A stretch of 64,000 nucleotides of DNA from a virus, in IMG/VR virus record IMGVR_UViG_3300017991_000085, positions 1 through 64,000 of that record; one strand, 5' to 3'. A program made the translations under genes and the position numbers. The notes beneath the pieces were generated by a model. That model saw nothing but the letters and a program-made list of their open reading frames with translations, was not told the origin of the DNA and searched no databases. Shown here piece by piece: positions 58,870-64,000 of this stretch. Positions within the stretch are counted from its first letter, which is position 1; each line of letters opens with the position of its first letter.

Positions 58870-58907
58870 ATTATAGTATAACATGGGGTATTTTTTAAAT
58901 TAAATTG
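58870..58907 (-). promoter_or_regulatory. Promoter of the head operon, TTTAAA-18-TATAAT class
   Basis: CAATTTAATTTAAA, 15 bases, TACTATAAT on the minus strand, about 45 bases before the prohead protease start. It is identical in 14-mer, gap and -10 to the 30515 copy. Expected to drive the head genes from the protease through the capsid. Confidence 0.75.
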
Positions 58908-58913
58908 TGCAAA

Positions 58914-59246
58914 TTAGTTATCACCAAACTCGCCTAGCTCTTTCATAATCTTGACAATCTGTGTCCGGAAGTTCTTCTTTGCCTCTTCCTCACGCAAAGC
59001 AATATTGTTGATCGATGTTGCCGTCAACTTGGCCACCTCTTCCAATGTATGTTCTCTTCCATTGTCCAACATATATTTGAAGAAGCAATAGTTGGCCTTT
59101 CGATCATCCACATACCAAACACACTCATTCTTGGCACAAGGTAGGACATTAAACCGGCCTGATTTCATCTTCTCAGCCTTCCGCCTTCCCATGCTACAAA
59201 CCCGAGTAGGATACTTATCCAGTTTTCGAGGACATCTCTGATCCAT
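58914..59246 (-). CDS. Cys-rich putative sigma-region-4-like HTH protein
   Basis: 110 residues. Cys-rich N-terminus (C5, C17, C37, C42, C54; KNECVWYVDDRKANYCFFKYML), then HTLEEVAKLTATSINNIALREEEAKKNFRTQIVKIMKEL, which mirrors sigma70 region 4 (TLEEVAxxxxxSxxxIxxxEExAxxxLR). A transcription regulator is likely, and tandem repeats that could be its operator lie upstream. The head-operon promoter follows its stop. Confidence 0.6.
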   Translation of the reverse strand: MDQRCPRKLDKYPTRVCSMGRRKAEKMKSGRFNVLPCAKNECVWYVDDRKANYCFFKYMLDNGREHTLEEVAKLTATSINNIALREEEAKKNFRTQIVKIMKELGEFGDN

Positions 59247-59295
59247 TTGACAAAACCTATAATTTGTCGGGAATTTATCTGGCCTATTTATGACA

Positions 59296-59337
59296 CATTA
59301 ATAGACCACTAATGGCCACTAATATCAAGTATTAATG
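59296..59337 (-). promoter_or_regulatory. Operator-like tandem repeats upstream of the HTH gene
   Basis: CATTAATA/TATTAATG inverted repeats (59296-59303 and 59330-59337) flank two direct 10-mers, GACCACTAAT and GGCCACTAAT (plus-strand reading, 59304-59323). On the minus strand TTGATA lies before and TATTAA after the direct repeats with a 19-base gap, so a weak promoter would span them. Autoregulation by the downstream HTH protein is a plausible inference. Confidence 0.45.
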
Positions 59338-59604
59338 ACGGAGCCACCAAAATCTTTGCCCAGCTTCTTCATTTTGCATAACCCAGCGATCAAGAACATT
59401 TTCTCCATCACACTTCTCGCATACGAGAAAATTAATACAGCTTCTAGATACCGCATAAACCCAGCGCCAAACATCTCCTACCTCAAACCTATGACCACAC
59501 ATATAACATCGAAAACCATCTCCACTCTCTCTCGGTCCCCATTTTGCTTGAACATCTTTTTCTGTTGCAACTCTAGGCTTCTGATCTACAAAGCTAGTAG
59601 TCAT
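59332..59604 (-). CDS. Zinc-binding hypothetical protein
   Basis: 90 residues, GGAG ribosome site. FRCYMCGHRFEVGDVWRWVYAVSRSCINFLVCEKCDGENVLDRWV contains two CxxC pairs around a hydrophobic core. TAA stop overlaps the operator-like inverted repeat. Function unknown. Confidence 0.6.
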   Translation of the reverse strand: MTTSFVDQKPRVATEKDVQAKWGPRESGDGFRCYMCGHRFEVGDVWRWVYAVSRSCINFLVCEKCDGENVLDRWVMQNEEAGQRFWWLRH

Positions 59605-59621
59605 TTTTATCTCCTGTATAG

Positions 59622-59888
59622 CTACTCTGCAGCTGACTCTTCTTTTTTCTTCTTCTGTATAACGGGGTTTTCTTCGTTATAAATAGGCAAACAAGTTCTA
59701 CACATCCAATATCGTTTATCTCTCGTTTTCCTCGTCTTTCTAGGTTTCCCACATCCATCACATTTGATATTGGCTATTGCACGTCTGCGATAGAATCTAA
59801 TAAGCTCAAATGCTCCTTCTGCAGCTATTCCTGCAAAGAAGATTATCATAAACCATATGGTGTACTCTATCATAGATTCGGCCGGCAT
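59622..59888 (-). CDS. Membrane protein with zinc-ribbon tail
   Basis: 88 residues: N-terminal membrane helix (YTIWFMIIFFAGIAAEGAFELI), basic linker, then KCDGCGKPRKTRKTRDKRYWMCRTCLP (CxxC...CxxC). Ribosome site is poor. Inner-membrane protein with cytoplasmic zinc ribbon; unknown role. Confidence 0.55.
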   Translation of the reverse strand: MPAESMIEYTIWFMIIFFAGIAAEGAFELIRFYRRRAIANIKCDGCGKPRKTRKTRDKRYWMCRTCLPIYNEENPVIQKKKKEESAAE

Positions 59889-59890
59889 TT

Positions 59891-60163
59891 TTATTTCTTG
59901 TAATCCTCTAAGATATGGCCTTTCGTTGCCAGGTAATCTGCAAAACCTGGATCTATTTGTCCAAGCACGTATACACTCCCTGACTCAGTTCGGGCTGTCA
60001 ACCGCTCGGGGTCAAACTCTGTCACATTCGATGTAATGATTCGCTTTCCATTCTCAAAATTTGGATTCCCATGAACCTCCCCTGCAAGAGCCCTTCGCCA
60101 CTGCTCGGGGGCCTTGTACGGATCACCAATTGACACTACAAATGACCAATTCTCTAACTTCAT
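59891..60163 (-). CDS. Hypothetical protein
   Basis: 90 residues, GAGGGG upstream. WSFVVSIGDPYKAPEQWRRALAGEVHGNPNFENGKRIITSNVTEFDPERLTARTESGSVYVLGQIDPGFADYL: the GxVxGNPxFxxGxxIxTS pattern is familiar from short phage proteins of unknown function. Confidence 0.6.
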   Translation of the reverse strand: MKLENWSFVVSIGDPYKAPEQWRRALAGEVHGNPNFENGKRIITSNVTEFDPERLTARTESGSVYVLGQIDPGFADYLATKGHILEDYKK

Positions 60164-60175
60164 CCTTTTCCCCTC

Positions 60176-60409
60176 CTAATACTTCTCCGGTAACGTGTCA
60201 AGCTCTGGGCTACAGCCACAGCACTGCGTATCCCCACTTAAGGCAAGATCTGTCTTTTCTGACAAATTCCTGAGAAATTCAATCAACCCTTTCTTATTAA
60301 ATTCCAGATCAGCGAGCTCTCCATTATTATAATGAGCTTTAACTAGCCCCTGTTCAATGGCCCAGTCCCAAATGTTCTGCCCTTCATCTTTTTTATACTT
60401 GTTTGTCAT
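60176..60409 (-). CDS. Small hypothetical protein
   Basis: 77 residues from ATG 60409 (GGAGAAAG upstream; the frame extends further without a site). NKYKKDEGQNIWDWAIEQGLVKAHYNNGELADLEFNKKGLIEFLRNL with a C-terminal CCGCS. Helical; no family recognised. Confidence 0.55.
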   Translation of the reverse strand: MTNKYKKDEGQNIWDWAIEQGLVKAHYNNGELADLEFNKKGLIEFLRNLSEKTDLALSGDTQCCGCSPELDTLPEKY

Positions 60410-60605
60410 CGTCTTTCTCCTTATCATCAAAAGACTCTTGATACGAAATATGAGCAACATGAACGCCTTCACTATAGAACGTTTTAACGCTTCCTATCAC
60501 AGCTCCTTTTATCTCAAGAATTTCTACAATTGCCCGCTCCAGCCTATCTTCAAATCCAATATCGTGCTCATCTCTTACAACTTTAATTCTAAAAACGCGT
60601 GTCAT
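60393..60605 (-). CDS. Cse60-like small protein
   Basis: 70 residues, GAGGAG upstream. FRIKVVRDEHDIGFEDRLERAIVEILEIKGAVIGSVKTFYSEGVHVAHISY follows the ferredoxin-like Cse60/sporulation small-protein pattern (short beta, helix, then SVxxxxxxxxxAxIxY). Function unknown. Confidence 0.5.
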   Translation of the reverse strand: MTRVFRIKVVRDEHDIGFEDRLERAIVEILEIKGAVIGSVKTFYSEGVHVAHISYQESFDDKEKDDDKQV

Positions 60606-61234
60606 TTTTCCACTCTCCTCTTATCGATCTTCTCTAAAATCTTACTTTTATCCTCGCAATATTTGTCCCAGTGTTTGTCACATAGACCTATCTTTCCAAG
60701 CTCCGGTACCATTACCCAACATTCCAGCTGCATCTTACAATACTTAACACTACACCTCAGATCTTTATCTTCATAATCTTGAAAAAAGCCTTTTTGAGCA
60801 GTGCCAGCAAATTCTGCTTCAATGTTTTGCCTATACAATTCTGCCGCTCCCTCCAGCGCATATCCTCTTTCATATTTGTACTTTCCCTCGTATGCTCTCT
60901 CCATCAACTGTTCCCCAACCTTGTCAACATATCTCTCCGCTCTTAATCCAATTTGTTTTGCTACATCATATGTCAAAGATCTGTTATGATACCGAGCAAA
61001 CTTTCTATCTAACTTACACTGCCAGTGTCCAAGCTCATGGAACAGGTGATTTAAAAATCGCTCTACATTCGTAAAACGACCCTTAGAGTCTCTCATGCTA
61101 ATTTTGATTTCTTTTGTCTCCAGATTGATCATAGCACCGCCGCATGTCGTCCAATCAAAGATCAATCCCAGCCCGCTTCTCAAAGCGATATCGATTCCTT
61201 TAGCTACATCTGGATGTTTCAAAAATCTATTCAC
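60602..61234 (-). CDS. HExxH metallopeptidase-like protein
   Basis: 210 residues from GTG 61234 (AAGGTGG upstream, overlapping the PilZ gene end); the longer ATG reading has a poor site. FLNHLFHELGHWQC supplies HExxH (His66, Glu67, His70), and a downstream AERYVDKVGEQLMERAY helix has Glu residues that could be the third ligand. Later Cys (CSVKYCKMQLEC ... CDKHW) suggest a second metal site. A peptidase domain is likely; target unknown. Confidence 0.65.
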   Translation of the reverse strand: MNRFLKHPDVAKGIDIALRSGLGLIFDWTTCGGAMINLETKEIKISMRDSKGRFTNVERFLNHLFHELGHWQCKLDRKFARYHNRSLTYDVAKQIGLRAERYVDKVGEQLMERAYEGKYKYERGYALEGAAELYRQNIEAEFAGTAQKGFFQDYEDKDLRCSVKYCKMQLECWVMVPELGKIGLCDKHWDKYCEDKSKILEKIDKRRVEK

Positions 61235-61589
61235 AATCCACCTTTGTGAATCCGCCCGTAAAACTAATCGCATATCCGAGGCGGCGATCTCTTTCTTTCC
61301 TTTTCCAGTTAACTCTCCTCACCTCTCCATATACTCTAAACGTGCTAGGTCCATACCAATTAGGATGCTTCAGTTTGACAAAAAGAACAACCTCCGCTCG
61401 AGGCCTAATCTTAATCTGATCCTCTTCTTTCACAATGATAAAGCAACCGCCAACGTTAAAATCATATACCGACCCCTTAGCAACTATCGTTCTAGTTTCC
61501 ATATCCATCATTGCTGCATTACTGCCAAGGAAGGTGAGAAGTCTGGGTTTCTTTCTTTTCTCTTCTTTATTTTCCATCCTCTGTTCCAC
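61227..61589 (-). CDS. PilZ-domain cyclic-di-GMP binding protein
   Basis: 120 residues, GTG start with AAAGG. R12-KKP-R16 forms RxxxR and 27 residues later D43-F-N45-V-G-G48 is the DxSxxG motif with Ser changed to Asn; a beta-barrel follows (RAEVVLFVKLKHPNWYG, STFRVYGEVRRVNW, LGYAISFTGG). Single-domain PilZ proteins sense cyclic-di-GMP. A diguanylate cyclase lies 1.2 kb upstream, so phage-encoded signalling is likely. Confidence 0.75.
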   Translation of the reverse strand: MEQRMENKEEKRKKPRLLTFLGSNAAMMDMETRTIVAKGSVYDFNVGGCFIIVKEEDQIKIRPRAEVVLFVKLKHPNWYGPSTFRVYGEVRRVNWKRKERDRRLGYAISFTGGFTKVDCE

Positions 61590-61609
61590 TTTAAACCTTT
61601 ACCTCTCTA

Positions 61610-61954
61610 TTATACATCATCATCATATCTTTGTCTGGTTATCCAACTAGCTACTTTTGAGATTATCTTTTCCATGGCGCCCGATTCGTGACAAACCAAC
61701 TCTAAGTAATAATCATGGTGATATTCTTTCAAGTCACTAATGATCATAAAAAGACTAAAATAAGGATCAGGCTCTTCTGCTTCTAACTCATAATAGTACA
61801 AAATATCAAGAGCATCAATGATCGGAAGAGACATCAGATCGGCGATATAAGACTGTCTGTCTTTTTGCAAGATCTCTTGAACCTCTCCAATCATCCGCTC
61901 AAGTTTCCTCTCTTTATAAGTCCTGAGATCAGTTACTGGTTTTTTCGGATCCAT
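61610..61954 (-). CDS. Hypothetical acidic helical protein
   Basis: 114 residues from ATG 61954; an earlier GTG at 61972 is possible. KERKLERMIGEVQEILQKDRQSYIADLMSLPIIDALDILYYYELEAEEPDPYFSLFMIISDL: helical with a Tyr-rich centre. No family recognised; lies between the PilZ gene and its upstream neighbour. Confidence 0.55.
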   Translation of the reverse strand: MDPKKPVTDLRTYKERKLERMIGEVQEILQKDRQSYIADLMSLPIIDALDILYYYELEAEEPDPYFSLFMIISDLKEYHHDYYLELVCHESGAMEKIISKVASWITRQRYDDDV

Positions 61955-62624
61955 GCCTGTAATTCCATTCACGCTTAACCGCAGCCAAAAACTCTTTCAC
62001 CGTTTGCCAGCGGGTCATTTCTCTGCCGGATGTTTTCACAAAATAAACGGGATAATGAATATAAATCTGATATAGATTATCAAAATAAGCATAAATTTTG
62101 TAGGGACCTTCATAAAACCAAGTATTATACCACTTCCACTCGGTTTTTCCTGGTGTTAGAATTCCACAATAAGCAAGGTAATCCAAAACTCTTTCTTCTC
62201 GAACTTTTTGCATCTCCTCTCTCACTTCCTCATACGGCCTATCACCAAACAATTCAGGAGTAGCTGTGCTCCAAACCGGTTTTCGATTTTTCATCTTCTC
62301 TTTGTGCTTTTTAGACATTTCTTTTTCATCCGCAACTTCAAAAGGAAAAACTCTTAAATCGTGCTCATAATAGATCTCGATGTCTGAGCCAACGAGCTCA
62401 GCAATTTTTCCTAACCAATTACGATCTTTATCCAGATCGACATCTCCATACCAAACGACCTCGCCATCGACTACTACATTTGAATTATAAACTGCCATTG
62501 CCGGCCCTCGACTTTTCGATGCGCTCACAAGACGCCCCGGACGACCGAGAAGAATACTCAAAATTGCTCCAGGGTCTTTATCTGAACACAGAGCTTGAAT
62601 CTTTTTTTTAATTTTTGTTCCCAT
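61929..62624 (-). CDS. Hypothetical protein
   Basis: 231 residues, GAGGAGAG upstream. RPGRLVSASKSRGPAMAVYNSNVVVDGEVVWYGDVDLDKDRNWLGKIAELVGSDIEIYYEHDLRVFPF, a beta-rich first half, then a charged helix and an aromatic C-terminus (WYNTWFYEGPYKIYAYFDNLYQIYIHYP). No family recognised. Confidence 0.6.
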   Translation of the reverse strand: MGTKIKKKIQALCSDKDPGAILSILLGRPGRLVSASKSRGPAMAVYNSNVVVDGEVVWYGDVDLDKDRNWLGKIAELVGSDIEIYYEHDLRVFPFEVADEKEMSKKHKEKMKNRKPVWSTATPELFGDRPYEEVREEMQKVREERVLDYLAYCGILTPGKTEWKWYNTWFYEGPYKIYAYFDNLYQIYIHYPVYFVKTSGREMTRWQTVKEFLAAVKREWNYRHGSEKTSN

Positions 62625-62817
62625 TTTTTCTCTCCTCTATTTCGTTAAGCCGACATAACCAAGTAAACAGCTTAGCAATTCGACATTCATAAAGAGCTAT
62701 CCGCTCTAAATTTCCTGGTCTAGCTCTTTCAAGCGGATCCCAGAAAAGCTTATTTATTTTTTCTTGAAGCTGGTCTCGTTTTCTTATTACCATTGCTTTC
62801 ATTGGATGAATGTACAT
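62608..62817 (-). CDS. Small basic helical protein
   Basis: 69 residues; overlaps the cyclase end by 68 bases, and GGGGTGATTAGAC precedes the ATG. MVIRKRDQLQEKINKLFWDPLERARPGNLERIALYECRIAKLFTWLCRLNEIEER. Helical, basic; start uncertain because in-frame ATGs lie at 62802 and 62793. Confidence 0.5.
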   Translation of the reverse strand: MYIHPMKAMVIRKRDQLQEKINKLFWDPLERARPGNLERIALYECRIAKLFTWLCRLNEIEERKNGNKN

Positions 62818-63445
62818 GTCTAATCACCCCATGGCCATAGCCTTCATGGCTAAAATCCATAATTGTAGTAAATACTAATGAATCTTTTTTTTCTTTAGCG
62901 ATATACATGCCCCGATCAGCCGCTGTAATTAGCTCTTCTGCTTTGTCTCCTTTACTATATGATACAACCCCCATACTGGCCGTAACCTTAATTGAATCAT
63001 ACTTAAACCTCATTTTCCTGTGGAGACGTTCGTAAAAATCAGCTGCTTTGTTAGGAGATTTGTTTAAGCTAATCACAACAAATTCTTCTCCTCCCCAGCG
63101 AAATGCCTTATCATAGGATCGAGTTTGCTGACGTAAAGTTTCTCCTACTTTTTTAAGAATTTTATCTCCTACTGCATGCCCATGAGTGTCGTTGATCTGT
63201 TTAAAGTTGTCCAAATCAATAAAACCAAGAGATAAAACTCCACCAATCCGATCGCATTGGTTGGTCAACTCTTCAAAATACCTATAGAAAGACTTGCGAT
63301 GATGCAAACCTGTAAGCTCATCGCAAAAACTAATGCCAAATTTTTCTAGAAAATCAATGAGTTTTGTGGCGAGAATGAGCGAACAATCGTTTTTGTGCTC
63401 ATCGATAAATAGAGTCAGTTCGCCTGTGAAATTGTCCTTTTTCAT
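62750..63445 (-). CDS. Phage-encoded diguanylate cyclase (GGDEF)
   Basis: 231 residues, AGGAG site, directly behind a sigma70-like promoter. After a 40-residue N-terminus without a recognisable sensor, DELTGLHHR, FIDLDNFKQINDTHGHAVGD, RWGGEEF (118-122) and AADRGMYIAKE are all intact, and RSYD (R109, D112) five residues before GGEEF is the product-inhibition I-site. It should make cyclic-di-GMP from GTP in the host cytoplasm and be feedback-inhibited. The C-terminal 35 residues are a polar extension. Confidence 0.88.
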   Translation of the reverse strand: MKKDNFTGELTLFIDEHKNDCSLILATKLIDFLEKFGISFCDELTGLHHRKSFYRYFEELTNQCDRIGGVLSLGFIDLDNFKQINDTHGHAVGDKILKKVGETLRQQTRSYDKAFRWGGEEFVVISLNKSPNKAADFYERLHRKMRFKYDSIKVTASMGVVSYSKGDKAEELITAADRGMYIAKEKKDSLVFTTIMDFSHEGYGHGVIRHVHSSNESNGNKKTRPASRKNK

Positions 63446-63458
63446 AGCTCCTACTTAT

Positions 63459-63487
63459 ATTATAGTAGACCTCTATCAAAAAGGCAA
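63459..63487 (-). promoter_or_regulatory. Sigma70-like promoter of the diguanylate cyclase gene
   Basis: TTGCCT, 17 bases beginning TTTT, TATAAT then ATAAG on the minus strand; predicted start about 10 bases before the AGGAG site. Shares TTGCCTTTTT and TATAATATAAG with the 47995 promoter. This points to host-polymerase transcription soon after infection. Confidence 0.78.
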
Positions 63488-63516
63488 GCTAAATTTTTAT
63501 GAGAGATTCCAACAGG

Positions 63517-63708
63517 TTACACTAAACTTAGAAAATCCCCCTCAGAAATCTTCTTTCCTGCTGCTAATCTCTCTAAATACTGGGCAGCTAACGTTCCGAT
63601 TTTTACGTTATTTTCTACCCAATGATAATCATCAACCTTGCGAAAAACGCGTTTTCGAGTCCCATTGCTTGTAACTTGCTTAATGACTATCACCAAGCCT
63701 CCTTCCAT
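63517..63708 (-). CDS. Small hypothetical protein upstream of the cyclase
   Basis: 63 residues from ATG 63708 (TGATG overlap with the previous stop, AAGGA upstream); a GTG at 63693 behind AAGGAGG is an alternative. VIVIKQVTSNGTRKRVFRKVDDYHWVENNVKIGTLAAQYLERLAAGKKI. Not recognised. Confidence 0.55.
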   Translation of the reverse strand: MEGGLVIVIKQVTSNGTRKRVFRKVDDYHWVENNVKIGTLAAQYLERLAAGKKISEGDFLSLV

Positions 63709-63998
63709 CAACAGTCCTTCTTATTTCTTGTATCAAAATAGTTTAAAATTCTATCATAAACAATCTCTTTCTCTTTCTCTAGTAGGCTTTGTCGTCTTAT
63801 AAATTCATCGCTTGTTCGTCTATAATATTCGATCAAACTCTTAGTCAATCTATCACTAAGATCTGCTAACTGAATCATCTTAATGGAAGGGCTTTGGCCT
63901 TCGGCTGTAAGAAGCCCGTTCCTCTGAGCGGACAGTTTCTCAATTCGTCTAATTATATCTGAGATCTCTCTTAAGTAATTCTCATACAGAGGAATCAT
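63708..63998 (-). CDS. Helical hypothetical protein at the window edge
   Basis: 96 residues, ATG at 63998, two bases from the window end so the ribosome site is not visible and a longer start cannot be excluded. Coiled-coil-like (YLREISDIIRRIEKLSAQRNGLL ... LTKSLIEYYRRTSDEFIRRQSLLEKEKEIVYDRIL). Function unknown. Confidence 0.55.
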   Translation of the reverse strand: MIPLYENYLREISDIIRRIEKLSAQRNGLLTAEGQSPSIKMIQLADLSDRLTKSLIEYYRRTSDEFIRRQSLLEKEKEIVYDRILNYFDTRNKKDC

Positions 63999-64000
63999 CA

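Noticed and set aside
61227-61273. ATG at 61273 as start of the HExxH gene
   Set aside because: It would overlap the PilZ gene by 47 bases with a poor ribosome site; GTG at 61234 has AAGGTGG at good distance.
1-64000. CRISPR array, insertion sequence, integrase or attachment site
   Set aside because: No regularly spaced direct repeats, transposase, recombinase or flanking att-like duplication was seen. The tRNA is intact but no tRNA 3'-end duplicate was noticed.

Overview
The window is a piece of a tailed, contractile-tail (myovirus-type) bacteriophage genome. Every convincing gene lies on the minus strand, so transcription runs from high to low coordinates. Genes are tightly packed, often with ATGA or TAATG stop/start overlaps, and most are preceded by GGAG-type ribosome binding sites. 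Composition is AT-rich. Lipoprotein and periplasmic signal sequences, a YfiM-like protein and cyclic-di-GMP proteins point to a Gram-negative (diderm) host; I cannot name the host. Terminase and portal are not in the window, so the genome is clearly larger than 64 kb.

Layout in transcription order. 63998-58914: small accessory genes, including a complete GGDEF diguanylate cyclase behind its own sigma70-like promoter, a PilZ cyclic-di-GMP receptor, an HExxH metallopeptidase and a zinc/HTH protein with an operator-like repeat upstream. 58823-52681: head module (prohead protease, two head-associated proteins, acidic scaffold candidate, major capsid protein). 52585-38188: about 40 small accessory genes inserted between head and tail modules: zinc ribbons, HAD phosphatase, MbcA/ParS antitoxin-like protein, C39-like peptidase, PD-(D/E)XK endonuclease overlapping a tRNA-Asn gene, radical SAM enzyme and PRPP synthetase pair, phosphoesterase, and a run of envelope/secreted proteins. 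38188-30148: virion-appendage genes, many paralogous. 30102-29270: lysis cassette (XhlA-like protein and M15 endolysin). 29269-4557: appendage, neck, sheath, tube, chaperone, tape-measure, hub, spike and baseplate genes, ending in a giant repetitive tail fibre that runs off the left edge.

Non-coding highlights are two promoter classes. One is TTGCCT-17-TATAAT in front of accessory operons; the other is TTTAAA-18-TATAAT with a recurring 14-mer in front of structural operons. There are also two strongly folded intergenic RNAs (41.7 and 43.3 kb). Three genes (tail sheath, a small virion-like protein, a metzincin-like protease) are each split by a one-base frame change next to a short homopolymer. 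This could mean base-calling or assembly indels, mutation or recoding. Four small genes were found by reading between longer ORFs (46762-46968, 46981-47124, 48235-48396, 51416-51538).

Functions are inferred from motifs, gene order and remembered family features; no database search was run.
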